Source: Pinibacter aurantiacus
Lineage (GTDB): Bacteria; Bacteroidota; Bacteroidia; Chitinophagales; Chitinophagaceae
DNA length: 64,000 bases
Assembly (NCBI RefSeq): GCF_019130065.1
Contig: NZ_JAHSPG010000016.1
Coordinates: 372,001 to 436,000 of the forward strand
Reading direction: 5' to 3'
Positions 34,885-42,617 of this stretch are shown piece by piece. Under the pieces are notes generated by a model. The model was given only the letters and a program-made list of their open reading frames with translations. It was not told the DNA's origin and did no database searches. Made by a program: the position numbers and the translations under genes. Each line of letters starts with the position of its first letter. The first letter of the stretch is position 1.

Positions 34885-36300
34885 TCATGCCCAAAGCCTG
34901 CGCATTTGTGACATCGGTATTTGCATTTGCTCCCTGTATTTTGTTACAGTTCTTCTTGCAACCGGCATTCCTTTGTTAGTAAGAATGGCCACGATCTGCT
35001 GATCAGTATATGGGTTGTTTTTATTTTCCATTGATATCAATTCCTGGATAGTTGATTGAATAAGCTTGTTGCTTACAGAATCTCCGTTTCCATTAATAAT
35101 ACCTTCAGTGAACAGATTTTTCAGCGGTATTATACCAAAGTGTGTGTCCACAAATTTGTTGGAAGTAAGCCTTGATACCGTTGCAATTTCAATATCAAGT
35201 TTCTCTGCGATATTCTTTAAGATCATTGGTTTCAATGCCCTTATATCGCCTTCCATGAAGTAATCCTTTTGATAATCCACAATGGTCCTGATCACTTTCA
35301 ACATGTTACTTTCTCTTTGCTTTATGGCGCTGATGAACCATTGCGCAGAAGCAAGTTTGCTTTTCATGTATTGCCTTTCGCTCCTGTTGCTTGTTTTATC
35401 CAATTCAATTTTCTCGCTCCAGGCAGCATTCACGTGCAGGTTTTGAGAATATTGATTATGCAGTGAAACAATCAGTTCTTCATCTACTCTGTACACCGAA
35501 TAATCCGGAACTATAGTTTGCTTCGCATTGAAAGCATCTGACTGCGCTGCAATCGGTTTTGTTTTCAATTTAGAAATATGCTCCACAATTATTTTAAACT
35601 CGTCTTCATCTACTTTCAGCAAATCTCTGATCTTTTCAAACTGCGCAGTGCTCAATAGTTTGTAGTGGTCGCTTAATAATTTAATGGCAAGTCTATCAAC
35701 CACACTCTTTTTGTTTTTGCGTTCCAGTTGTAGCAAAAGACATTCGCAAATGCTGCGTGCACCAATGCCCACGGGATCGAGGGACTGCACTACTTTCAGC
35801 GCTTTTTCAAATTCTTCGGCAGTAACCATTTTGTGATTGCTGAACGAAAAATCATCAGAAATATCATCCATTGATTGTTCAAGCAATCCATCTTCATTTA
35901 AACTGTCGATCAGGTAGTCTGCATAAATGAGCGTTTCGTCATCAAGGTTGAGCAATTGTAGTTGTTCCTTTGCTTCCTGCCTGAAATCTACTGATGCTCT
36001 CATTGGCACATTTACAAGATCAGTATCCGGGAGATAATTGTTGTATTCAAGTTTATAATCGGGAATGTCATCATAACCATATTCTTCCCAATCCTGGAAA
36101 TCTTGGGCCGCATTTTTATCGAACTTGTCAATACTTTCCGTATCATTGTTTTCTTCTTTTTCAAGAAATGGATTTTCTTCTAATTCATTTTGTATACGCA
36201 ACTGTAGTTCTTGTTGTGTGAGCTGAAACAAGTTCAGTAATTGAATTTGCTGCGGCAATATTTTCAGGCTCTGCTTCTGTGTAAGATTTTGGCTTATCAT
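34885..36300 (-). CDS. rpoN: RNA polymerase sigma-54 factor
   Basis: About 471 residues. Activator-interacting Gln/Leu-rich N-terminus (LTQKQSLKILPQQIQLLNLF), acidic linker (about 50-85), core-binding domain about 100-300, HTH and the RpoN box ARRTVTKYRE near the C-terminus that reads the -24 element. The start is placed at MISQNLT; an ATG two codons earlier is also in frame. Its activator and two kinases follow directly. Confidence 0.95.
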   Translation of the reverse strand: MISQNLTQKQSLKILPQQIQLLNLFQLTQQELQLRIQNELEENPFLEKEENNDTESIDKFDKNAAQDFQDWEEYGYDDIPDYKLEYNNYLPDTDLVNVPMRASVDFRQEAKEQLQLLNLDDETLIYADYLIDSLNEDGLLEQSMDDISDDFSFSNHKMVTAEEFEKALKVVQSLDPVGIGARSICECLLLQLERKNKKSVVDRLAIKLLSDHYKLLSTAQFEKIRDLLKVDEDEFKIIVEHISKLKTKPIAAQSDAFNAKQTIVPDYSVYRVDEELIVSLHNQYSQNLHVNAAWSEKIELDKTSNRSERQYMKSKLASAQWFISAIKQRESNMLKVIRTIVDYQKDYFMEGDIRALKPMILKNIAEKLDIEIATVSRLTSNKFVDTHFGIIPLKNLFTEGIINGNGDSVSNKLIQSTIQELISMENKNNPYTDQQIVAILTNKGMPVARRTVTKYREQMQIPMSQMRRLWA

Positions 36301-36472
36301 AAACACGTCGTTTTTTCTATCTCACAGTAAGGCAAGCTTGACACCAGTTTTGCAAAAAGAAGCAACAAAAAGTTAAGAACTTGATAATGAATGTCTTTCA
36401 GGTATAGTTTTTTTCATTTCGATACCGAAGCTGTTTTTAAAAATACAAAAAGTGTGGAAATAATTCTACAGT

Positions 36473-37891
36473 ATGATGAGATTAAAATTTAAATTTTCAT
36501 ACATCCAAAAAAACTTCCAGTTTGTAGTGGTTGCGTTCATTATTTCTCTCGCAACACTTATCGGCATTTCGTTTCTTATTCGCAAGCAAGTAAACATTTA
36601 CGGCCAGTATTCAGATGCCATTGAACATTCTTTTGAAGTGATGAACAGGGTGGAAGTGCTTGAACAATTATTGAAAGATGCAGAGACGGGCGTTCGTGGC
36701 TATTTGTTAACAAATGACAGTATTTTTCTTCAGCCCTATACACACGTCAACGACAGCATAAAAAAGTGTATGCTTGACCTCAGGGAAATAATCAGTGACA
36801 GCGAAAAGCATGGGAACAATTCCTCCATGCAGATGAATAGGCTGAGATACATAAACGAGAAAGTGATCTTGCAGACAAGTATTTTGAATGATCTTTTGGT
36901 AGCCCCGAAGCCACCGGACAAGGTTTTGCTCCGTAAAGGAAAAGATATTCTTGATAGCTTGAGGGTGAATTTTGACAGCATGCGTCACTATGAGTTGAAT
37001 TTGCTGGCAAGCAGCCGGATAGAAAAGAATAAGTCAAAGGAGGCAACGCCGGCCTATTTGTCATCATTGCTTGCATTTTCTGTGATCCTTACCCTTGCTT
37101 CGTTCGCATACATTCTTAAAGAGCTGTTTACCCGGCATAAATATCAAACGGAACTTGAAAGGAAAATTGCCGAGCTGAACCAAAGCAATGAAGAGTTGGA
37201 ACAAATAGCCTATGCATCATCCCACCATTTGCAGGAACCGTTGCGGAAACTAAGGCTTTTCAGCAGCAAGCTCTTGTACAAGTATAAAGATGATGTGGAA
37301 GGCGATGTGAAAAAATCCTTAGAGCGAATTGATGCGTCTGCATTTGCCATGCAGGAACTTATTCAAAACCTTGCCGACTATACGAGTCTGACCAAGCACC
37401 AGGAAAGCTATACAAGCGTATCGCTCAACTCGGTGTTATACCAGGCATTATATTCTGTCCAAAACGAATTCTCTTCAAAGGCAGCACAAGTAAAAACGGA
37501 CCGCCTGCCTGAAATAAAAGGCTCATTTGAAAGGTTGGTGCTGCTGTTTAAAAATCTGTTGGAAAATTCAATAAAGTATGCGAAGCCAGACAGCGTATTG
37601 GAGATAATAGTAAGTTATAGAACGGGAACTTATGCAAAGGATGGAAAACGCAATAAGCAGGAATACCACATCATATCTATACAAGATAACGGGATTGGAT
37701 TTGACAATATGTATGTAGAAAAGATTTTCGCGCTTTTTAGAAGATTACATACCCAGCAATCTTTCTTCGAGGGTAAAGGAATCGGTTTGGCGATCTGTAA
37801 ACGAATAATGTCAAATCACAACGGACACATTACAGCAGCAGGCAAGTTAAATGAAGGAGCTTTGTTTGAATTATACTTTCCTATTAGTTGA
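36473..37891 (+). CDS. CHASE3-domain membrane histidine kinase
   Basis: 472 residues. TM1 about 18-37, periplasmic CHASE3 about 45-185 (EQLLKDAETGVRGYLLTND is the typical CHASE3 core), TM2 about 192-213, coiled coil, His box ASSHHLQEPLRKLRLF, HATPase with ENSIKYAKP, DNGIGFDNMY and GKGIGLAICKRI. CHASE3 is a ligand-less four-helix sensor of unknown input. No regulator is adjacent in an operon; the single-domain receivers at 38772 and 40672 are candidate partners. The TGA stop is the first part of a repeat arm. Confidence 0.93.
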   Translation: MMRLKFKFSYIQKNFQFVVVAFIISLATLIGISFLIRKQVNIYGQYSDAIEHSFEVMNRVEVLEQLLKDAETGVRGYLLTNDSIFLQPYTHVNDSIKKCMLDLREIISDSEKHGNNSSMQMNRLRYINEKVILQTSILNDLLVAPKPPDKVLLRKGKDILDSLRVNFDSMRHYELNLLASSRIEKNKSKEATPAYLSSLLAFSVILTLASFAYILKELFTRHKYQTELERKIAELNQSNEELEQIAYASSHHLQEPLRKLRLFSSKLLYKYKDDVEGDVKKSLERIDASAFAMQELIQNLADYTSLTKHQESYTSVSLNSVLYQALYSVQNEFSSKAAQVKTDRLPEIKGSFERLVLLFKNLLENSIKYAKPDSVLEIIVSYRTGTYAKDGKRNKQEYHIISIQDNGIGFDNMYVEKIFALFRRLHTQQSFFEGKGIGLAICKRIMSNHNGHITAAGKLNEGALFELYFPIS

Positions 37892-38000
37892 GAATTGAGA
37901 ATTGAGAGTTGAGAGTGAGGACAGAGAGAATATAAAAGTGGAGAACTGAACGTTAACAAACTTTCAACTCTCCACTCTCAATTCTCCATTCTCAACTAAC
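37885..38000. repeat. heptad-word hairpin supplying both neighbouring stop codons
   Basis: AGTTGAGAATTGAGAATTGA words on the left; the complementary CAACTCTCCACTCTCAATTC words on the right. The outer AGTTGAGAAT at each end contains the in-frame TGA of the kinase gene (37889-37891) and of the convergent 101-residue protein gene (37992-37994). Confidence 0.9.
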
Positions 38001-38297
38001 TACCTGCTTTCCTTCCATTTTGCTGCGCAGGGTGTCGAACGCGTCAAGCAACGCATCTTCCCAGCGTTTGGAAATAGAATAGCCGGAAATGATAATGTTG
38101 TGCAACGACAGTTTTAACAGTGCTACCTTGTCCTTCTCACTCTCATCTTTGTAAGTTTCATACAACTCAAGCTCAGCAGAGTCAATGTTTCCAAACTCTT
38201 CCTGAATTTGTTTAAGCTTGCTTGTCATCTTTCTGAGGAGAGAATAATAGCCAGCATTGTCAATGGCGGAGGTCTTTGTAACGAAATTGAAATTCAT
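37992..38297 (-). CDS. 101-residue protein of unknown function
   Basis: No family recognised. Helical, charged, no signal peptide or TM (YSLLRKMTSKLKQIQEEFGN; EKDKVALLKLSLHNIIISGY). It is supported by the stress-type promoter box AGGCACACATTTTTTAACC 38 nt before its start and by its place opposite the DUF1328 gene around a shared palindrome, which suggests a small stress-induced cytosolic protein. The stop codon comes from a repeat arm. Confidence 0.65.
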   Translation of the reverse strand: MNFNFVTKTSAIDNAGYYSLLRKMTSKLKQIQEEFGNIDSAELELYETYKDESEKDKVALLKLSLHNIIISGYSISKRWEDALLDAFDTLRSKMEGKQVVS

Positions 38298-38318
38298 ATG
38301 ACATTATTTAATTTAACT

Positions 38319-38340
38319 GGTTAAAAAATGTGTGCCTGTT
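38319..38340 (-). promoter_or_regulatory. stress-type promoter box of the 101-residue protein gene
   Basis: Minus strand AGGCACACATTTTTTAACC, 38 nt before the start codon; matches the GGCACA plus T-tract box. Confidence 0.5.
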
Positions 38341-38355
38341 TACTTTATTTTTCAT

Positions 38356-38372
38356 GGGGAAGATATTCCTCG
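38356..38372. promoter_or_regulatory. GGAA-N4-TTCC palindrome between the 101-residue gene and DUF1328 gene
   Basis: GGGGAAGATATTCCTCG; core GGAAGATATTCC. Outward-facing GGCACA/GGTACA boxes lie about 22 nt to one side and 45 nt to the other. Confidence 0.55.
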
Positions 38373-38415
38373 AATACTCCACCAATGCAATATTGATTTG
38401 CAAGTGATTAACAAA

Positions 38416-38433
38416 GGGTACATTTTTTTAAGA
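38416..38433 (+). promoter_or_regulatory. stress-type promoter box of the DUF1328 gene
   Basis: GGGTACATTTTTTTAAGA, about 63 nt before the ATG at 38480. Confidence 0.5.
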
Positions 38434-38479
38434 CTAGTAGTGTAACAAAACAACATTGTTTCATTTAAAAACTACAACT

Positions 38480-38641
38480 ATGTTACGTTGGACAATAACC
38501 TTCTTAGTAATAGCAATAATCGCTGCGGTACTTGGATTCGGGGGCATAGCAGCCAGTGCTGCGGGTATAGCAAAAATCTTATTCTTCGTATTTCTGGTAT
38601 TGTTTATTGTTTCTCTCCTTACCGGAAGAGCAAGAGAATAG
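38480..38641 (+). CDS. DUF1328 (YtjA-type) small membrane protein
   Basis: 53 residues when started at [20 protein letters not shown]; the in-frame ATG 8 codons upstream adds no hydrophobic sequence. Two TM helices with the family pattern [19 protein letters not shown] and LTGR near the end. Widespread, small, stress-associated; function unknown. Promoter box of the shared type. Confidence 0.88.
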   Translation: MLRWTITFLVIAIIAAVLGFGGIAASAAGIAKILFFVFLVLFIVSLLTGRARE

Positions 38642-38771
38642 ACGATCCGTTGGTCTCTTAAAAAGTGCTACTAAAGTTACATAAATTGATTTGAAATTGT
38701 AATGACTGGCAGCACTTTTATTTTTTTCTTCTCCTCTTTAAAGTTAGCTTTATAGAAATTATAACATTGGT

Positions 38772-39194
38772 ATGGAAAAGCTTTTCGTACTTATAGCTGA
38801 AGACGACGCGGATGACAGATTCTTGTTACAGAACGCTTTTGAGGAGATGGGATATACTGACAAGCTTGAGTTTGTAGAGAATGGTGTAGAACTGATGGAT
38901 TTTCTTGAAAACAATTCAAATAACTCGAATTCCGTTCCTGGATTTATTTTACTCGATCTTAACATGCCGAAGAAAGATGGGAGAGAAGTGCTGAAAGAAT
39001 TGAAACAACATGAAGACTACAAGACAATTCCCGTAGTTGTTTTTTCTACTACAAAAAACGAAACAGAAGTAAAAAGATGCTATGAGCTCGGCGCAAACAC
39101 ATACGTTGTAAAGCCGGTGAGCTACGATTCTTTGTTGAAGTTTGTTGAGAATATTCGAAGCTACTGGTTTAATGTTGCAACCATTCCAATGTAG
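38772..39194 (+). CDS. single-domain response regulator (CheY-like)
   Basis: 140 residues, receiver only. Acidic pocket EDDADD, phospho-acceptor Asp in ILLDLNMPKKDG, Thr/Ser in VVFSTT, conserved Lys in VVKPVSY. The family Rcp1-like receivers often serve phytochrome or PAS/CHASE kinases. No output domain, so it should work as a phosphate shuttle or by protein contact. Confidence 0.93.
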   Translation: MEKLFVLIAEDDADDRFLLQNAFEEMGYTDKLEFVENGVELMDFLENNSNNSNSVPGFILLDLNMPKKDGREVLKELKQHEDYKTIPVVVFSTTKNETEVKRCYELGANTYVVKPVSYDSLLKFVENIRSYWFNVATIPM

Positions 39195-39206
39195 AATGTA
39201 ATTTGT

Positions 39207-39281
39207 GGAGACAAGGCAATGCCTTGTCTGTGGTTAGATACATCGTGTTATTTTTAGACAAGGCAGTGCCTTGTCTCTACA
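39207..39281. repeat. GACAAGGCA palindrome pair
   Basis: GACAAGGCAATGCCTTGTC at 39211 and GACAAGGCAGTGCCTTGTC at 39258, each a palindrome; the pair also forms a larger inverted repeat. The last TAG base set (39277-39279) is the stop codon of the 134-residue gene. Confidence 0.85.
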
Positions 39282-39681
39282 ACGCCATTTTTCCTTCTCC
39301 CTCCCGCACTTTTTTATCAGATCTTTTGAAAAAGTTTCTAAGTCTGCTGAACCAATTTTTCCCTTCGCTTACATTTAACATATTGCTCGAATAGTTGCGG
39401 ATAATTGTTGGCACGAGCAATTTTGTAACGAAACCCGCATTGCCTAACAGCAGTCTTCTTATAAGAACATCTACACCTAAATCCAGCCCCATATTTAACA
39501 GAGGGTTGCTCTTGTTTTTGGTGGATATTTTGGAAACAAAACCCAGTGCATTTTCAAATGGCTTTAATTGCTGCTTTGTATTGTTCCACTCAGTTTGAAT
39601 AGCCAGTTTTTGTGTAGCAAGTTCCGCAGAAAGTCGTTGCTCTTCCGCCACCAGTTCACGATAAGTAGAAATTTTATTCAT
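39277..39681 (-). CDS. 134-residue protein co-encoded with a holin-like protein
   Basis: Not recognised with certainty. N-terminal polar helix (YRELVAEEQRLSAELATQKL), central NPLLNMGLDLGVDVLIRRLL, weakly hydrophobic stretch, basic C-terminus. It overlaps the holin-superfamily gene by 8 nt, so both are translated together. Probably a membrane-associated partner. The C-terminal stop TAG lies in a repeat. Confidence 0.65.
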   Translation of the reverse strand: MNKISTYRELVAEEQRLSAELATQKLAIQTEWNNTKQQLKPFENALGFVSKISTKNKSNPLLNMGLDLGVDVLIRRLLLGNAGFVTKLLVPTIIRNYSSNMLNVSEGKNWFSRLRNFFKRSDKKVREGEGKMAL

Positions 39682-40012
39682 AGATTTTTCTAACTAGAAA
39701 ATTTTTAAGAGGCATGGTGATTTGCTTTTTACAGAGAAGGAGGATCAATCCAATCAAAAGATAGGCTCCTGCCACAATGAAAAAGCCCTCTTCCATGTTG
39801 TTCATTGTATGGCCAATCCACAAACCTGCGCCAATGCCTGCAAACAATAAACAGAATATAAAAAAACAAGTCACGAAAATGACCACCAGGCTTTCGGAAA
39901 CAGCATTTGTTGCCTTCATCGTTGTGCGAACACGTGTATGCTCTATGAAGGTATTTACATAGTTGGTTGCCTGATCGGTTAGATTTGCCGCGCTTTTCTT
40001 CAAATCTTCCAT
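39674..40012 (-). CDS. phage-holin-family (Holin_3_6-type) membrane protein
   Basis: 112 residues with an amphipathic front (about 1-35) and two TM helices (VVIFVTCFFIFCLLFAGIGA and GFFIVAGAYLLIGLILLLC). This pattern is the Phage_holin_3_6/YqjE family of bacterial chromosomal proteins, usually next to YtxH-type proteins, and not evidence of a prophage. Probable role in envelope stress. Confidence 0.8.
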   Translation of the reverse strand: MEDLKKSAANLTDQATNYVNTFIEHTRVRTTMKATNAVSESLVVIFVTCFFIFCLLFAGIGAGLWIGHTMNNMEEGFFIVAGAYLLIGLILLLCKKQITMPLKNFLVRKIYE

Positions 40013-40023
40013 AATAAAGTGTT

Positions 40024-40054
40024 TAAAAAAGAGCAGGTTCTTCCTGCTCTTTTA
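40024..40054 (-). terminator. intrinsic terminator after the YtxH gene
   Basis: AAAAGAGCAGG ... CCTGCTCTTTT, symmetrical A/T tails. On the minus strand it separates the YtxH gene from the holin-family gene, so the latter needs its own promoter or read-through. Confidence 0.8.
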
Positions 40055-40113
40055 TCGATTCTCAAGGGTAGCTGCAGCGAATTCCAACATTGGTGGGAGG
40101 CTGCAGGCATGCT

Positions 40114-40213
40114 AAGTAATGAGTTCTAAGTTGTAAGTAAGAAAGCATGGGAAAATATGCGAATTGGAGATTGCCCGTTCTTTTATACTTACAACTCAGA
40201 ACTTATCACTTTG
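40114..40213. repeat. heptad-word hairpin, AGTTCTA/AGTTGTA family
   Basis: AATGAGTTCTAAGTTGTAAG words pair with CTTACAACTCAGAACTTATC. Located 8 nt beyond the YtxH stop. Confidence 0.8.
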
Positions 40214-40220
40214 AACTTAA

Positions 40221-40457
40221 TTACGATAATTCAGAAGTAATTGAATTGGCTTTTTGTTTGTATTCGCCCTTAAGTTTGTTTAGTTTGTCTTTTCCGCTGT
40301 CAAGTACGCCGCCTATTTTATCTGCCCAATCAGCAGCTGTATCTGCAATGTTTTTGCGGGTGGTGCTTCCTTTTTCGGGAGCCATTAAAATACCTACTAC
40401 TGCACCTACTGCTGCTGCACCTAATATGCCCAATACGATTTTTGTTTGAGTTGTCAT
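40221..40457 (-). CDS. YtxH-domain protein
   Basis: 78 residues. TM helix VLGILGAAAVGAVVGILMAP followed by EKGSTTRK (the YtxH hallmark G-x-L-x-AP-x-KG-x-x-T-R) and a soluble helical tail. Stress-related family of unknown role. Promoter region has both the GGCACA box and the GGAA...TTCC palindrome. Confidence 0.9.
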   Translation of the reverse strand: MTTQTKIVLGILGAAAVGAVVGILMAPEKGSTTRKNIADTAADWADKIGGVLDSGKDKLNKLKGEYKQKANSITSELS

Positions 40458-40505
40458 AATTGATTAAGTTTAAATGATTATTTGATGATAGTTTTCTTCG
40501 AGCAA

Positions 40506-40524
40506 CGTTTAAAAAACTGTGCCA
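40506..40524 (-). promoter_or_regulatory. stress-type promoter box of the YtxH gene
   Basis: Minus strand TGGCACAGTTTTTTAAACG, about 65 nt before the start. Best match to the shared box. Confidence 0.55.
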
Positions 40525-40540
40525 TCGCGAAGAGGATGTG

Positions 40541-40557
40541 GGAAATAAATTCCTCAG
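40541..40557. promoter_or_regulatory. GGAA-N5-TTCC palindrome upstream of the YtxH gene
   Basis: GGAAATAAATTCCTC, about 30 nt upstream of the YtxH promoter box, with the divergent receiver gene 115 nt away on the other side. Confidence 0.5.
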
Positions 40558-40671
40558 GTATAAGCTTTATATATCAGATAGATAACAATAGTTAATCTCT
40601 GAATGTTTTGATTAAAAATATAATTTAGCTTTTTAATAAAAACGCTGGGAATTGTAGAATGAAAAGAAGAA

Positions 40672-41094
40672 ATGAAAGCGATGGAAAATTCTCAAACCAA
40701 CATAACAGCAACAAAGTCAATCGTGTATCTTAAAAATAATGAAATTAAGAGATTCAAAGTCCTTATCGTAGATGATGAGGAAGACTTATGCATGCTGCTT
40801 AAAAACTATCTGACCCGAAAAAATTTCGAGGTATTTATTGCCCATACTTTAAAAGAAGGATTGTTGGCTCTTAACGAAATAAGACCGGATATTTTGTTTC
40901 TCGACAACAATCTGCCGGATGGCACGGGTTGGGATAAAGCTTCAGATCTTTCTGTGCTTTATCCGCATTTACGCATCAATTTAATCAGTGCTTTTCATCC
41001 TTCCCTCCCAGATGGAAGTAATCGCAACATCAACATTATAGACAAACCGGTTTCCTTAAAACAGATTGATAAGTTCGTTTCTCCCGTCATCTAA
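40672..41094 (+). CDS. single-domain response regulator
   Basis: 140 residues. After an about 28-residue lead-in, a receiver domain: VDDEEDL, phospho-acceptor in LFLDNNLPDG, Ser in LISAFH, Lys in IIDKPVS. No output domain. Divergent from the YtxH gene; may act with one of the nearby kinases. An ATG three codons in (40681) is an alternative start. Confidence 0.9.
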   Translation: MKAMENSQTNITATKSIVYLKNNEIKRFKVLIVDDEEDLCMLLKNYLTRKNFEVFIAHTLKEGLLALNEIRPDILFLDNNLPDGTGWDKASDLSVLYPHLRINLISAFHPSLPDGSNRNINIIDKPVSLKQIDKFVSPVI

Positions 41095-41264
41095 ACTTGA
41101 ACTTTCGGGATTTTATTTGCGTTAATTGTTTTCCCAAAATAAGAATAGGTATAAAGTTAGCAATATACAGGTATTAGAATCCTGTGTGTTAACGCACTCA
41201 AGGTGCCGCGCATTGCTGTTGTGTCTTTTGATGTAGTTCAATTCAAACTGAAAATGGAAAAACA

Positions 41265-41855
41265 ATGAATACTAAAAACAATCACCCCGAAGAGCATTCC
41301 CACGCATTTGAAGGAGCAAGTAGAAAATTAGACTGCAATAATGATTTAATGGGCTCCGATGCTGACGTCCGCATTTCAAAAATTTCCCGCTTTTACAACA
41401 AGATGTCCGGTGTTATCACAAAATCTACAGGGAGCCCTGTGGCACTTATCTTAGCAATGTCGATCATTATCATCTGGGCAGTAACCGGCCCTATTTTCCA
41501 TTACTCGGATACCTGGCAACTGGTAATTAACACTGGCACAACCATCATTACTTTCTTAATGGTTTTCATTATTCAACAATCGCAGAATAAAGACACTGTT
41601 GCTGTGCATTTGAAACTCAATGAATTGATTGCGGTAAATGAGCATGCAAGCAATCGCCTGGTCGATATTGAAGATTTAAGCGATAAAGAGTTGGAGGTAC
41701 TGAAAAAGTTCTACATTAAAATATCGGAAATGGCGGAAAACGATAAGGAACTGTTTACTACCCACTCACTTGATGAAGCGGCGGAGAATAGAACCAAAAA
41801 GATCAAGGCGAAGATGAGAAGACATGGCGGAGAAACGGGAGTGAATGATAAATAA
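41265..41855 (+). CDS. low-affinity iron permease-family membrane protein
   Basis: 196 residues. Two closely spaced TM helices (SPVALILAMSIIIIWAVTGP and LVINTGTTIITFLMVFIIQQ) followed by SQNKDTVAVHLKLNELI, the signature of PF04120. Despite the name, iron transport is shown only for the yeast relative; bacterial members are uncharacterised. Confidence 0.88.
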   Translation: MNTKNNHPEEHSHAFEGASRKLDCNNDLMGSDADVRISKISRFYNKMSGVITKSTGSPVALILAMSIIIIWAVTGPIFHYSDTWQLVINTGTTIITFLMVFIIQQSQNKDTVAVHLKLNELIAVNEHASNRLVDIEDLSDKELEVLKKFYIKISEMAENDKELFTTHSLDEAAENRTKKIKAKMRRHGGETGVNDK

Positions 41856-41920
41856 AAAGTCAAAAGTAAAAATTCAAAATCGCGGGCAGACCTTTTGAAT
41901 TTTTACTTTTGACTTTTGAA
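41855..41920. repeat. heptad-word hairpin, AGTCAAA family
   Basis: AAAAGTCAAAAGTAAAAATT and CAAAAT on the left, the exact complement on the right, only a 12-nt loop. Starts at the stop codon of the iron-permease-like gene, between convergent genes. Confidence 0.9.
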
Positions 41921-41924
41921 GTAT

Positions 41925-42098
41925 TTAGTGTCTGTGGAAAAACAGGGCTCTTATAATTATGAATAAAATGGCCGCTAAAAACATGAATATGGAAATGCGG
42001 TTGATGCCATGCATATATTTTATCCAGGTGGTGGTGGGAGCTTTTGGATCTTTTTTCTTTATGTACAGATATTCTGCAAGTTGGCGCCAGATTCCCAT
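41925..42098 (-). CDS. DUF6728-type small membrane protein
   Basis: 57 residues from MGIWRQLAEYLYIKKKDP, then one TM helix (FMFLAAILFIIIRALFF). Matches the short Bacteroidota DUF6728 pattern. The in-frame extension up to 42188 translates a repeat and is rejected. Function unknown. Confidence 0.8.
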   Translation of the reverse strand: MGIWRQLAEYLYIKKKDPKAPTTTWIKYMHGINRISIFMFLAAILFIIIRALFFHRH

Positions 42099-42154
42099 GG
42101 GACAAATTTGAGATTTGAGATTAAATGTTTGAGATACAAAGTTACGATAAAAGG

Positions 42155-42200
42155 GCACGCAGATGACGCAGATTGAACTGATTTGCACTGATGTTGCTTA
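42155..42200. repeat. single arm of the GATGACRCNGATT repeat
   Basis: GCACGCAGATGACGCAGATT then GAACTGATTTGCACTGATG. The same words make both arms of the element at 42654-42803. No complementary arm here. Confidence 0.6.
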
Positions 42201-42202
42201 AT

Positions 42203-42287
42203 AGGTAGGATTATTGAATAATTGAATTATTGAGAAAAGCTAGCGCTGGAAGTTCAGTTATTCAGTTACTCAGTTATTCGGTTATTT
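42203..42287. repeat. word hairpin, AATAACTG family, diverged left arm
   Basis: ATTATTGAATAATTGAATTA on the left, CAGTTATTCAGTTACTCAGT on the right. The right arm overlaps the TAA of the MmcQ/YjbR gene. Confidence 0.75.
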
Positions 42288-42614
42288 CTTCCTCGCCTTT
42301 TTCGCCACCAAGCCATACGAATCATCAATCATCTCGCAAAGTTGTTTTTTCGTCAGGCTTCCATCAATGATCACCGTGTTCCAATGCTGTTTATTCATGT
42401 GATAGCCGGGCAATACACTGCTATAGCGTTCGCGCCACTCGATGGCCTTATCAGGATCGCATTTTGCGTTAAACTGCAAAGGATTGCTGTTCAGCGACAC
42501 AAGCAAGAATATTTTACCATTCGTTTTGTAAACGAGTGTTTCATCTCCAAATGGAAATGTTTCTGCAACGTCATCCTTTTTAAGACAATAGTTTTGTAGT
42601 TCTTCGATGTCCAT
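42282..42614 (-). CDS. MmcQ/YjbR-family protein
   Basis: 110 residues of the YjbR fold: CLKKDDVAETFPFGDETLVY, the NAKCDP motif and GYHMNKQHWNTVIID, then LCEMIDDSYGLV. The family has a double-wing DNA-binding-like fold; function not established. Solitary. Confidence 0.9.
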   Translation of the reverse strand: MDIEELQNYCLKKDDVAETFPFGDETLVYKTNGKIFLLVSLNSNPLQFNAKCDPDKAIEWRERYSSVLPGYHMNKQHWNTVIIDGSLTKKQLCEMIDDSYGLVAKKARKK

Positions 42615-42617
42615 GTG

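Noticed and set aside
39674-40012. Phage holin as evidence of a prophage
   Set aside because: The Holin_3_6/YqjE-type protein is a normal chromosomal stress-associated family; no other phage genes are near.
38416-40524. Firm sigma-54 promoters before the small stress genes
   Set aside because: The -24 half TGGCAC fits in several, but the -12 GC dinucleotide is absent at the proper distance, so only a promoter-like box is claimed.
41925-42188. Long form of the DUF6728 protein starting at 42188
   Set aside because: The extra 30 residues translate a dispersed repeat; the family starts at MGIWRQL.
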